Origin: Oscillospiraceae bacterium | GTDB taxonomy: Bacteria; Bacillota; Clostridia; Oscillospirales; Ruminococcaceae | Reading direction: 5' to 3' | Assembly (NCBI GenBank): GCA_017540225.1 | Contig: JAFYBM010000034.1 | Coordinates: forward strand, 1 to 43,481 | DNA length: 43,481 nucleotides | Part shown: piece by piece, positions 25,578-34,305 of the stretch | How positions within the stretch are numbered: position 1 is the first letter of the stretch | How the letters are laid out: each line of letters opens with the position of its first letter | The notes under the pieces: model-generated | Seen by the model: the letters and a program-made list of their open reading frames with translations, nothing else | What the model was told of the DNA's origin: nothing | Databases searched by the model: none | Translations under genes and position numbers: made by a program

Positions 25578-28500
25578 ATGGGTTTCAAAATTAAAAACGG
25601 CGTTTTGCTGAAATATGAGGGTGCAGGCGCACTGGAGCGCCTCGGCATACGGAAGCAGGACGAAGCTGTTACAATACCGAAAAATGTGACCGCAATCGCA
25701 GACGAAGCATTTACCATGACGGAAATCAGCCGCGTGTTCATTCCGCCGACGGTTACAGTGATCGGTGAACGCGCTTTTGCGCTCTGTACGGAATTGCAGG
25801 GCGTGGATCTTTCCGGCGGACTCAAGGAAATCGGCGTCAATGCCTTTGACGGCTGTCATGTGCTGCGGAGCGCCGTGATTCCGGAAACCTGCGAAACACT
25901 CGGTGCATGGGCATTCTGCAATTGCAGCGGCCTGCGCAGCGTGAAAATACCCGGCAATATGAATGCGATTCCGCGCGGTGCCTTTTCCGGATGCTCGCGG
26001 CTTGAGGAGGTTACGATTCCTGCCGGCGTCAAGCATATTGACAACCGCGCATTTTATGCTTGCACATCCCTGATGACAGTCAATCTGACCCGCGGTGTAC
26101 GCACGATCGGCAGGGAAGCCTTTGCCTGCTGTACCTCCTTGACAACTATTTATATTCCCGATACCGTTACGGAGATTGCAGAGGACGCCTTTGCAGGCTG
26201 CACAGAGCTGAAAACAGTCATCATTCCGCCCTCTGTGACAAAGCTGCATCCCTATGCTTTCGGCTCCGATCATCATATCCAGACGATTACTACCGTCACC
26301 GGCAGCGTTGCGCATCAGTATGCGCAGGAGCACGGCATCCTCTGCTATACGGAAAAGGAGGCCAATCAGCTCCGCGGCTGCAATCCCGCATTCTTTATTG
26401 AATACGGCATCCTGAAAAAATACACGCAGGAATATAATGTCCGCGATATTATGATCCCGCAGGGCGTAATCCGTATCGGCAACCACGCCTTTGAGCAGAA
26501 CCGTCAGCTCGTAACGGTTGTGATTCCGGAGGGCGTTGCCGAAATCGGCGGCTATGCCTTCAACGGCTGCCGCGGTCTTCAGCGCGTCTATCTGCCCAGC
26601 ACCCTGAAGCGTATCGGGCGTTTTGCGTTCCGTGATTGCCCGCTGCTTGAGGTCATTCTGCCGCAGGGCATGGAGATCATCGAGAATAACGCATTTCAGG
26701 GCTGCACCTCCATGCGCCGGTTTTATATGCCGGATTCATTGCAAAAGCTCGAAAATGAAGCACTCCGCGATTGTATGTCGCTGACAGAGCTGCGCTTTTC
26801 CGCAAAGCTGGAGGTCATTTCTGACGGCGTTTGTGTCGGATGCTCCTCGCTGCGCACGGTCGTGATTCCCGAAGGTCCGAAATATATTCTGCAAAATGCC
26901 TTCCGCGGATGCAGCAGCCTGCAGGAAACCTTTATTCCGGACAGTGTAACTGAAATTTCCGGCAACGCATTTGCCGATACACCGCTGTTCCGTATGACAG
27001 CAGGACATTATATCGTCGGCCGTTTCCTGATCCGTGCGGACGGCTACAGCCCGATTCCGGTCGGCGTACACCGCATCGGTCCGCGTGCCTTTGAGCGCGG
27101 CGGCCTGCGTGCCGCAATCATTCCGGACGGCGTCATCAGCATCGGAGACAATGCATTCGCAAACTGCGGTGTGCTGACCGATGTTGTCATACCAAAAACC
27201 GTTACCGAAATCGGTGTTGACGCATTTGCATATACACCGTGGATGACGCGCCGCACAGAACCATACACCATCGCGGGCGCTAATATTCTGCTGCACGCAA
27301 ATATTGCACAGCCGGAGGTTAATATTCCTGTCGGCGTGCGCTGTATCGGACCGTCTGCGTTTTCGCAGCTTCCGGTCAAGACCGTGCGGCTGCCGGAGGG
27401 CGTTCTGCATTTGCAGCACGGCGCATTTTCTTACTGTGAACAGCTTGAAACGATCGAGCTGCCCTCCACACTGCGCCGCATCGACGGCTATATCTTCCAC
27501 GGCTGCACTGCGCTCAGACAGGTGATTTTCCATGATGGCCCGACAAAAATCGGCCATGCAATGTTCAGCAGCTGCACAGCGCTCAAGACCGTGAAGCTGC
27601 CCGAAACAGTCACAGAGATCGACAATGAAGCATTCTATCATGCCGGCATTGAGCGGATCATCATTCCGGACGGCGTAACGCGCATCGGACAGTCGGCATT
27701 CAGCCACTGCGAAAAGCTCACAGATATTGCGATTCCCGCATCTGTTACCGAGATCAGCGAAAACGCCTTTACCGAATGTCCGAAATTCCGCCTGCACGCT
27801 GAAAGCGGCAGTTATGCAGAACGGTTTGCAAAGCAGCATCATATGATGATGACGCTGGTTCCGCTGAATATGGAGGCATTGCTTGCTGATGCGGTTCCGG
27901 TACTGCCGGAGCCTGTTGCACCGCCCGTGCCGCGCAGAGCTGCGCCGCCGCGTCCCGCTGCGCCTGTGCCGCGCCCCGCTGAACCGCCGCAGGCAGAAAA
28001 GCAGGACACAACAGCCAATGCATTTGCGCAGACTGCTGAGGATATTTTCGATTCATCCGGTACAGAGCAGACCGCTCCGTCTTCCGCAAAAACGGAATCT
28101 GCGGCCTTTGCTGATGAAGAACAGAAATATGCAGAGCGCGTGAAGCGTGAGCTGGAGGAGGCACGGAAGAAATCCGTGCAGAGCGCGGCGGATGCCAAAC
28201 TGCCGCCTGCTGCTAAAACGGAAGCGCCGCCCGCCGAAAAGAAAAAACGGAAAAAGAAAAAAGAGCTTTCCTCAGAGGATCAGGAAAAAAAGCTGCGCGC
28301 AAAGGAAACACCGGAGGAAACCAAGGCACGTCACCGTGCAAATCTGCTGGATGACCTGCCGGATCTGCCGGAGGAGCGCGAGCGCAGAATGCGTGCAAAG
28401 GAGACGCCGGAGGAAACCAAGGCGCGTCACCGCGCGAATCTTCTGGATGATCTGCCGGATGTGGATGCGATGCCGCGCCGTGAAAAGGCTGCACAGGCAC

Positions 28501-28655
28501 CGCAGAATTCTGCTGCGGCCGCCGCTGCGGAACCGAATATTCCAAAGCTGGATGCACATGATGACGGCAAGCTCTCCGACCCGAATGCCGCAGATGATCC
28601 GTTTGCAGATATTCACTGGAATAATGAGCAGACGACCTTTACCATTCGCTTATAA
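25578..28655 (+). CDS. BspA-type leucine-rich-repeat protein with repeated C-terminal tail
   Basis: The 1025-residue protein starts MGFKIKNGVLLKYEGAG, with no signal peptide or membrane segment. Residues from about 25 to 755 hold roughly 20 or more LRR_5/BspA-type repeats of the form IGxxAFxxCxxLxxVxIPxxVTxI. A Pro/Ala-rich stretch (about 775-805) and a charged tail follow. The tail contains RAKETPEETKARHRANLL followed by DDLPD twice, at residues 907 and 939. CAGGAGG precedes ATG 25578; an upstream in-frame ATG (25533) lacks a ribosome site. It is probably a cytoplasmic protein-interaction scaffold, unlike the usual secreted BspA proteins. Function is unknown. Confidence 0.85.
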   Translation: MGFKIKNGVLLKYEGAGALERLGIRKQDEAVTIPKNVTAIADEAFTMTEISRVFIPPTVTVIGERAFALCTELQGVDLSGGLKEIGVNAFDGCHVLRSAVIPETCETLGAWAFCNCSGLRSVKIPGNMNAIPRGAFSGCSRLEEVTIPAGVKHIDNRAFYACTSLMTVNLTRGVRTIGREAFACCTSLTTIYIPDTVTEIAEDAFAGCTELKTVIIPPSVTKLHPYAFGSDHHIQTITTVTGSVAHQYAQEHGILCYTEKEANQLRGCNPAFFIEYGILKKYTQEYNVRDIMIPQGVIRIGNHAFEQNRQLVTVVIPEGVAEIGGYAFNGCRGLQRVYLPSTLKRIGRFAFRDCPLLEVILPQGMEIIENNAFQGCTSMRRFYMPDSLQKLENEALRDCMSLTELRFSAKLEVISDGVCVGCSSLRTVVIPEGPKYILQNAFRGCSSLQETFIPDSVTEISGNAFADTPLFRMTAGHYIVGRFLIRADGYSPIPVGVHRIGPRAFERGGLRAAIIPDGVISIGDNAFANCGVLTDVVIPKTVTEIGVDAFAYTPWMTRRTEPYTIAGANILLHANIAQPEVNIPVGVRCIGPSAFSQLPVKTVRLPEGVLHLQHGAFSYCEQLETIELPSTLRRIDGYIFHGCTALRQVIFHDGPTKIGHAMFSSCTALKTVKLPETVTEIDNEAFYHAGIERIIIPDGVTRIGQSAFSHCEKLTDIAIPASVTEISENAFTECPKFRLHAESGSYAERFAKQHHMMMTLVPLNMEALLADAVPVLPEPVAPPVPRRAAPPRPAAPVPRPAEPPQAEKQDTTANAFAQTAEDIFDSSGTEQTAPSSAKTESAAFADEEQKYAERVKRELEEARKKSVQSAADAKLPPAAKTEAPPAEKKKRKKKKELSSEDQEKKLRAKETPEETKARHRANLLDDLPDLPEERERRMRAKETPEETKARHRANLLDDLPDVDAMPRREKAAQAPQNSAAAAAAEPNIPKLDAHDDGKLSDPNAADDPFADIHWNNEQTTFTIRL
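28296..28460 (+). repeat. Direct repeat in the LRR protein tail
   Basis: A 96-base period encodes the same 23 residues twice (28296-28364 and 28392-28460), with nine different residues between. Synonymous differences (GGAAACACC versus GGAGACGCC) show that the protein sequence is conserved more than the DNA. Confidence 0.85.
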
Positions 28656-28694
28656 TTCACTGTAAGCCAATCATATGTTTTTTTCGATAAACTG

Positions 28695-28732
28695 ACGGGG
28701 GAAGGAACACACAGTTCCTTCCCCCGTTTTTT
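28695..28732 (+). terminator. Strong intrinsic terminator after the LRR gene
   Basis: ACGGGGGAAGGAAC (28695-28708) pairs perfectly with GTTCCTTCCCCCGT (28714-28727) around ACACA and runs into TTTTTT. Upstream is the 13-mer GTTTTTTTCGATA (28677-28689) also seen before the relA terminator. Confidence 0.92.
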
Positions 28733-30068
28733 AGCCGCCGCTGTTTTCCGACAGAGCCAGAAGTGCTTTTCCCAGCTCCGCAATTGCGTCTGCCGGCAGG
28801 CCAAGCTCCGCATAACGGTCTGTATGAAATGCATCTGTGACGGTATTCAGCAGCTCCGGCGGCGTATGCTGCCGCAGCCATTTTTCACGGATTTCCCGCA
28901 CTGTATCCGAATCCTGCAGCTCATCTGCCGCCCAGCAGGGCGCGGCCAGCATCAGCCGGTAGCCTTCATAGAATTTCTCTGCCGAATCCGGCTGCTTCTG
29001 CCAGCGCAGCACGGATTTTCTCCACTGTGCCTGCCGCTTTTTTCGGGATTGCTCCTTTCGCAGTACAGTTTCCGTATCATAATAATCCTGCTCCCCGCGA
29101 ACCGGTCTTTGCGCATCGTTCTCGGCATTCCGGCTGCGCAGGCGTTTCAGCAGCATTCCGAGCCGATAGCGGATTTCCTCGGCCCAATCCGAAAGAAAAA
29201 CGCGCCAGATATGAACCGTAACCGCTATGATCGGAACCCAGAGCAGAAGCCAGAGCGGGTTGCGTCTGCCGGTGTAATACTGCGAGATCATCTCGGCTTC
29301 ATCAACGCCCTCACTTGCCTCCGGTGCATCGCCGCCGAGCTTTGCGGTGATTGCAGTCAGAAATTTCAGCACGGTGAACACCGCCCATTTTGCAGCATCA
29401 ATCATCCATTCCAGAAGCTGCACCAGCGGTGCGCGGAAAATCCAGACCAGCGTCAGCAGCACGATCACAACAGTCACCAGTGCAAGATTGCTGCGCCGGA
29501 TCTCCCGCGGGACATCTGTTTCGGTTCTGCTGCGGCGATTGACGAAGCGCAGCAGCATGAACTGATTGCGCAGCAGAAAATAGACCGCCGATAGTCCGCC
29601 GACCGTGCCGAGCGTCAGATTGCTGCTAACCGGAAGATGCGCAGCCGAAAGCAGAATCGAAACCAGAACAGAGCCGGTCAGAAATGCGATATAGCCGTTA
29701 TCGGGAAACAGCATATCCGGTTCTGCGTCAATGTGCCGCTGCGGGACAAAGACGGTCAGAGCAGTCAGCACACCGGCTGTGAGTACACTGCCGGTCAGCC
29801 GGTAAACAAACCAGCCCGAAGCAGCCGCTGCCGAAAGAATCACAGCGGCTGAAAGAATCCGCGGCCACTGCGAAGAAGGCCGGAAGTGCATCCGGACAAT
29901 GCGCACCGCAGCGGCCGCCGCAAAGGCGCACAGCAGCAGTATGCCCATTGCCGGAAGCATTCCGGCCTTCTGACAGAGCGAAAGCAGCAGCAGCCAGACC
30001 GGATACCATGCTGCACAGCGGCAGAACAGTGCGGCACCTGTCAGAAGGATCTTTCGATGCGGCTGCAT
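28731..30068 (-). CDS. DUF4129-like multi-pass membrane protein
   Basis: From ATG 30068 the protein has 445 residues. Six to seven hydrophobic segments fill the first 230 residues and another lies near 275-290. A cytoplasmic C-terminal half follows, with a charged region and FYEGYRLMLAAPCW...HTPPELLNTVTDAF...RYAELGLP. That block resembles the DUF4129 tail often fused to or next to transglutaminase-like proteins. The frame could start at GTG 30077, but GGGGG then lies in the start region and better serves ATG 30068. No transglutaminase domain or partner gene is present. Function is unknown. Confidence 0.7.
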   Translation of the reverse strand: MQPHRKILLTGAALFCRCAAWYPVWLLLLSLCQKAGMLPAMGILLLCAFAAAAAVRIVRMHFRPSSQWPRILSAAVILSAAAASGWFVYRLTGSVLTAGVLTALTVFVPQRHIDAEPDMLFPDNGYIAFLTGSVLVSILLSAAHLPVSSNLTLGTVGGLSAVYFLLRNQFMLLRFVNRRSRTETDVPREIRRSNLALVTVVIVLLTLVWIFRAPLVQLLEWMIDAAKWAVFTVLKFLTAITAKLGGDAPEASEGVDEAEMISQYYTGRRNPLWLLLWVPIIAVTVHIWRVFLSDWAEEIRYRLGMLLKRLRSRNAENDAQRPVRGEQDYYDTETVLRKEQSRKKRQAQWRKSVLRWQKQPDSAEKFYEGYRLMLAAPCWAADELQDSDTVREIREKWLRQHTPPELLNTVTDAFHTDRYAELGLPADAIAELGKALLALSENSGG

Positions 30069-30103
30069 ATGCTTCACCCCCGAATCTCAATTTGCAATGC
30101 GGA

Positions 30104-30682
30104 TCACTTTTTGTTTGTGCGTTTCTTTTTCTGCACGGAATAACCGAATGCTCCGCATTTTCTGCCCAGCGCGAAGTATTCTCCGTGCGCATAGGCCAGC
30201 AGACCGCTCTGCTGCAAATTCAGCTTTCCCTTGCTGTCAACATAGCGGCTGTCCGCGGCCGTTCCAATGATCTCCGCAAGAAACATATCATGTGTGCCGA
30301 GCGGCTTGATCTCTGTCACACGGCAGTACAGGCTTACCGGCGATTCTGCGAGCAGCGGCACGTCACCGTGCTCCGAGGGCAGAAGATGCAGCCCGCAGGC
30401 TGTGATCTTATCCGTATTCCGGCCGGAGCGCACGCCGCAGAAATCCACGGCCTTTACAAGTGCCGTCGTCGGCAGATTGATGACAAATTCGCCGCTTTTC
30501 CGGATGATCTCATAGGAAAAGCGTGTCGGGCGGACGGAAATATAGGTCATCGGCGGATGCGTGCAGCAGATGCCCGTCCAGCCGACAGTAAAAATATTTG
30601 CCTGCTCCGCCGTCCCGCAGGTGACAAGCACCGGCGGAACGGGGGCAAGCAGCGCACTTCCGTTCCAGAAGATCTTTTCCAT
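30104..30682 (-). CDS. Flavin reductase family protein (FMN-binding)
   Basis: The 192-residue protein has the flavin reductase-like split beta-barrel pattern: PVPPVLVTCGT, NIFTVGWTGICCTHPPMTYISVRP, EFVINLP and KAVDFCGVRSGRNTDK. Such proteins bind FMN and reduce it or transfer electrons. A basic C-terminal tail (KKKRTNKK) ends it. It begins six bases after metY stops and so is cotranscribed with it. A link to sulfur metabolism is suggested only by this context. Confidence 0.86.
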   Translation of the reverse strand: MEKIFWNGSALLAPVPPVLVTCGTAEQANIFTVGWTGICCTHPPMTYISVRPTRFSYEIIRKSGEFVINLPTTALVKAVDFCGVRSGRNTDKITACGLHLLPSEHGDVPLLAESPVSLYCRVTEIKPLGTHDMFLAEIIGTAADSRYVDSKGKLNLQQSGLLAYAHGEYFALGRKCGAFGYSVQKKKRTNKK

Positions 30683-30688
30683 CGGGAA

Positions 30689-31957
30689 TTATGCCTTGAT
30701 TGCTTCAAAGGCCTGTGTCAGATCGGCAATAATGTCGTCCACATTTTCAAGACCGACCGAAAGCCGGATCATGCCGGCATTGATGCCCGCCGCAACAAGC
30801 TGCTCGTCGGTGAGCTGACGGTGTGTTTCAGAGGCCGGATGCAGCACACAGGTGCGAATATCCGCGACATGGACAACATTGGATGCGAGCTTCAGCGAAT
30901 CCATCCAGTTCATTGCAGTGTTTCTGCCGCCCTTGATGACAAACGAGATGACACCGCTGCATCCGTCCGGCAGATAGGTCTTTGCGCGTTCGTAATACGG
31001 ATCGGAGCTGAGTCCCGGATAGCTGACAGACTCGACCTCCGGCCGGCTTTCCAGAAATTCCGCGACCTTCTGGCCGTTGATGCAATACTGCTTCATGCGG
31101 ACAGCGAGCGTTTCCAGACCGAGATTGAGATAGAATGCGGCGGTTGCGCTCGGGTAGCAGCCGAAATCGCGCATGAGCTGCATCCGGCACTTGATGATGA
31201 ATGCCATATTGCCGAATTCGCGCACATAGCAGACACCGTGATAGCTCTCATCCGGCTCGGTGAACTCCGGAAATTTGCCGTTATCCCACGGGAATGTGCC
31301 GCAGTCCACAATGACGCCGCCGCCCTGAACGGCATGACCGTCCATATACTTGGTCGTGGAATGAGTGATAATATCCGCGCCAAATTCCTTCGGACGGCAG
31401 AGGATCGGGGTCGGGAAGGTATTGTCAACGATGAACGGCAGACCGTTATCGTGTGCAAAATCTGCAAATTTCTTGATGTCCAGCACGGAAAGCGCCGGAT
31501 TTGCAAGTGTTTCACCGAAAACGCAGCGTGTGTTCGGCTTGATCGCCTTTTGCAGCTCCTCGCGGCTTGCTTCCTGATCGACAAAGATGCACTCAATGCC
31601 GAGGCGCTTGAGTGTCACGGAGAACAGGTTGACAGTTCCGCCGTAGATTGTGCCGGTCGAGATAAAGCTGTCGCCTGCGGAGCAGACATTGAGGATTGAA
31701 AGCAGATTTGCTGCCTGACCGCTGGTTGTGCACATTGCAGCAACGCCGCCTTCCAGTGCAGCAATTTTCTTTTCAACCGCATCGACAGTCGGGTTTGCGA
31801 AGCGGGAATACATCGGTTCAGTCGGCATATCGAACAGTGCTGCGATATGCGCAGTGGAATCAAAGGTGTAAGTCGTGCTCTGGACGATCGGCACAACACG
31901 CGGATCGCCGTTGCCGGGCGTATAGCCGGCGTGCAGGCATTGTGTTTCGATTTTCAT
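30689..31957 (-). CDS. metY: O-acetylhomoserine sulfhydrylase MetY
   Basis: The 422-residue PLP enzyme of the Cys/Met metabolism family forms homocysteine from O-acetylhomoserine and sulfide. Features are MYSRFANPTVDAVEKKIAAL, TSGQAANLLS, VDNTFPTP and the PLP lysine K203 in HSTTKYMDGH. The length and the insertion pattern fit MetY better than the shorter MetB/MetC. The frame extends to 32086, but AGGAGGGA sits before ATG 31957, and the consensus promoter lies inside that extension. It is predicted to use the product of the MetA at 18332-19279. Confidence 0.95.
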   Translation of the reverse strand: MKIETQCLHAGYTPGNGDPRVVPIVQSTTYTFDSTAHIAALFDMPTEPMYSRFANPTVDAVEKKIAALEGGVAAMCTTSGQAANLLSILNVCSAGDSFISTGTIYGGTVNLFSVTLKRLGIECIFVDQEASREELQKAIKPNTRCVFGETLANPALSVLDIKKFADFAHDNGLPFIVDNTFPTPILCRPKEFGADIITHSTTKYMDGHAVQGGGVIVDCGTFPWDNGKFPEFTEPDESYHGVCYVREFGNMAFIIKCRMQLMRDFGCYPSATAAFYLNLGLETLAVRMKQYCINGQKVAEFLESRPEVESVSYPGLSSDPYYERAKTYLPDGCSGVISFVIKGGRNTAMNWMDSLKLASNVVHVADIRTCVLHPASETHRQLTDEQLVAAGINAGMIRLSVGLENVDDIIADLTQAFEAIKA

Positions 31958-32014
31958 TGTGGATTCCCTCCTGAATTGAAGATAAAGTCTTTGCGGCCGA
32001 GGCCGTATGCATAT

Positions 32015-32043
32015 ATTATAAATGATTTTAACGGTTATGTCAA
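32015..32043 (-). promoter_or_regulatory. Full-consensus promoter of metY
   Basis: On the minus strand, TTGACA (32038-32043), a 17-base spacer and TATAAT (32015-32020): a perfect sigma-A consensus. The leader of about 50 bases is too short for an S-box riboswitch, and none is seen. Confidence 0.88.
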
Positions 32044-32064
32044 GTAGAAGCAACGCAGATGGAG

Positions 32065-32101
32065 AAAAAAGAAGCCTCCGCTGCATATCTTGCAGCGGAG
32101 G
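32065..32101 (-). terminator. Terminator of the dgt-dnaG-sigma operon
   Basis: CCTCCGCTGC (32075-32084) pairs perfectly with GCAGCGGAGG (32092-32101). On the minus strand the stem is followed by CTTCTTTTTT. It lies six bases after the second sigma gene and just ahead of the metY promoter. Confidence 0.9.
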
Positions 32102-32107
32102 GTATTT

Positions 32108-33187
32108 TCAGTGTTCCAGATAATCCCGCACCTTTTTGCTGCGGCTGGGGTGCCGGAGCTTGCGGAGTGCCTTTGCTTCGATCTGCCGGATACGTTCCCG
32201 CGTGACATTGAAGGCTTTGCCGACATCCTCCAGCGTCTGCGGCTGCTCATCATCCAGACCGTAGCGCATCCGCAGTACATCCGCCTCCCGCGGCGTCAGT
32301 GTGGAAAGCACCTCATCAAGCTGTTCCTTGAGCATTGTATTGTTTGCGGCATCATTCGGAGACTGCGCATGATGATCGGGGATGAAGTCACCGAGGTGGC
32401 TGTCCTCCTCCTCGCCGATCGGCGTTTCGAGCGAAACAGGCTCCTGCGCGATGCGCATGACCTCGCGCACCTTTTCAAGCGGCATATCCAGATAATCCGC
32501 GATCTCATTTTCCGTCGGATCCTTGCCGTTCAGATGCAGAAGCTGACTGGATGCTTTTTTGACGCGGGTGATTGTTTCAACCATATGTACCGGAATGCGG
32601 ATGGTTCTTGCCTGATCCGCGATTGCGCGGGTAATGGACTGCCGGATCCACCATGTCGCATAGGTCGAGAACTTAAAGCCCTTGGTATAATCAAACTTGT
32701 CCACGGCTTTGAGCAGTCCCATATTGCCTTCCTGAATGAGGTCAAGGAACTGCATTCCTCTGCCGACATATTTCTTTGCGATGCTGACGACGAGACGGAG
32801 ATTGGCTTCGGAAAGGCGGTTCTTTGCGGCCTGATCGTTCGGATTCTCGGCAAGGCGCTTTGCGAGCTCGGTTTCCTCCTCGGGTGTCAGCAGCGGAACT
32901 CTGCCGATGTCCTTCAGATAGATCTTGACCGGATCATCCGGTGCGCCGCCGCCGTCGAGCGCAAGTGCGTCCTCTTCGGCAAGTCTTGTTTCAATATCAT
33001 CATCCAGCAGGTCATCATCCGAAAGCTCCAGATTTTGCAGATGACACTGCTCATAGAAAAGACTGATTTCCTCATCGGTAAATTCCATCTCTGAGAAAAT
33101 TGCATCCAGCTCATTCTGCGGGAGCTTTCCGCCTGTTTTGATGCGTTCCAGAAGCTGGGATACTTTTTGCTGTTCTTCGGCTGCCAT
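32108..33187 (-). CDS. Primary-type sigma-70 factor (second tandem copy)
   Basis: The 359-residue RpoD-type sigma has region 1.2/2 ([42 protein letters not shown]), the -10 recognition helix [20 protein letters not shown], region 3, and region 4.2 [20 protein letters not shown] with the classic HPSRSKK end. The N-terminal region of about 90 residues is acidic and unlike that of its neighbour. GGGAGGAAA precedes the ATG. Close to Bacillus SigA in all DNA-contact parts, it should read the same consensus promoters. Which of the two copies is the housekeeping factor is not certain. Confidence 0.93.
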   Translation of the reverse strand: MAAEEQQKVSQLLERIKTGGKLPQNELDAIFSEMEFTDEEISLFYEQCHLQNLELSDDDLLDDDIETRLAEEDALALDGGGAPDDPVKIYLKDIGRVPLLTPEEETELAKRLAENPNDQAAKNRLSEANLRLVVSIAKKYVGRGMQFLDLIQEGNMGLLKAVDKFDYTKGFKFSTYATWWIRQSITRAIADQARTIRIPVHMVETITRVKKASSQLLHLNGKDPTENEIADYLDMPLEKVREVMRIAQEPVSLETPIGEEEDSHLGDFIPDHHAQSPNDAANNTMLKEQLDEVLSTLTPREADVLRMRYGLDDEQPQTLEDVGKAFNVTRERIRQIEAKALRKLRHPSRSKKVRDYLEH

Positions 33188-33222
33188 ATTATTTCCTCCC
33201 TCTTTTTATCTTCTGTTTGCAC

Positions 33223-34275
33223 TCAGTCAATATAGCCCTGCAATTTTTTACTGCGGCTGTAATGTTTCAGCTTGCGCAATGCCTTTGCCTCGATCTGCCG
33301 GATCCGCTCACGGGTGACACCGAGTGCCCGTCCGACATCCTCCAGTGTCTGCTGCCGTCCGTTTTCAAGGCCGTAGCGCATCCGCATGACCTTTGCTTCG
33401 CGCTCTGTCAGTGTGGAGAGCACTTCATTGAGCTGCTCCTTCAGCATGGCATTGGAGGCAGCCTCATCGGGGGAAGGCGCCTGATCGTCCGGAATAAAGT
33501 CACCGAGATGGCTGTCCTCCTCCTCACCGACCGGCGTTTCGAGCGAAACGGGATCCTGTGCGATGCGCATGATCTCCAGCACCTTGTCCACAGGCATTTC
33601 CAGCTTGCGGGCGATTTCCTCGGGGCTGGCCTCCTGACCGGTCTCGTGCAGGATCTGGCTCGAAACCTTCTTCACCTTTGTGATGCTCTCGACCATATGC
33701 ACCGGAATGCGGATGGTTCTGGCCTGATCGGCCAGTGCGCGGGTGATCGCCTGCCGGATCCACCATGTCGCATAGGTTGAGAATTTGAAGCCCTTTGTGT
33801 AATCAAACTTGTCCACGGCTTTCAGCAGACCCATATTTCCCTCCTGAATGAGGTCGAGAAACTGCATTCCTCTGCCGACATACTTCTTTGCGATGCTGAC
33901 GACCAGACGGAGATTGGCCTCCGCAAGACGCTGCCGCGCCGGTTCATCGTGCGGATTATCCGCAAGGCGGCGTGCAAGCTCTGTTTCCTCCTCGGCGGTC
34001 AGCAGCGGGACACGGCCGATCTCCTTGAGATAGATCTTGACGGAATCATCGTTCGAGATCTCGTCATTTGCCATGGAAACCGCCGGATCGTTGACATCCT
34101 CCAGCACGGCATCATCATCAATCAGCTCGATCTGCATTGCGGAGCAGCGCTCCATGATTGCTTCCGGCTCGACAGAGCAGGTTTCGGATGCTTCCTGCAC
34201 CTCCGCAATCGTGATCTTTCCGTTTGCCTTTGCTTTGTCGAGCAGCTGCGTCAGCCGCTTGTCTTCATCTGCCAT
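33223..34275 (-). CDS. rpoD: Primary-type sigma-70 factor RpoD/SigA (first tandem copy)
   Basis: The 350-residue sigma has the same region 2 ([20 protein letters not shown]) and region 4.2 ([20 protein letters not shown]) as the neighbouring copy. It directly follows dnaG (30 bases), the usual rpoD position. The C-terminal end reads HYSRSKK instead of HPSRSKK. Its N terminus (about 80 residues) differs from the other copy, and its region 3 and 4.1 sequences have diverged. AAGGAGG precedes the ATG. The two are paralogues from an old duplication, both apparently intact. Confidence 0.93.
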   Translation of the reverse strand: MADEDKRLTQLLDKAKANGKITIAEVQEASETCSVEPEAIMERCSAMQIELIDDDAVLEDVNDPAVSMANDEISNDDSVKIYLKEIGRVPLLTAEEETELARRLADNPHDEPARQRLAEANLRLVVSIAKKYVGRGMQFLDLIQEGNMGLLKAVDKFDYTKGFKFSTYATWWIRQAITRALADQARTIRIPVHMVESITKVKKVSSQILHETGQEASPEEIARKLEMPVDKVLEIMRIAQDPVSLETPVGEEEDSHLGDFIPDDQAPSPDEAASNAMLKEQLNEVLSTLTEREAKVMRMRYGLENGRQQTLEDVGRALGVTRERIRQIEAKALRKLKHYSRSKKLQGYID

Positions 34276-34305
34276 TTTATAAATCCTCCTTATGGGTATT
34301 GGCCG

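Noticed and set aside
29948..31699. 583-residue plus-strand open frame
   Set aside because: It runs antisense across three well-supported minus-strand genes (the membrane protein, flavin reductase and metY) and resembles no known protein.
31958..32043. SAM (S-box) riboswitch upstream of metY
   Set aside because: The leader between promoter and ribosome site is only about 50 bases and lacks S-box motifs.
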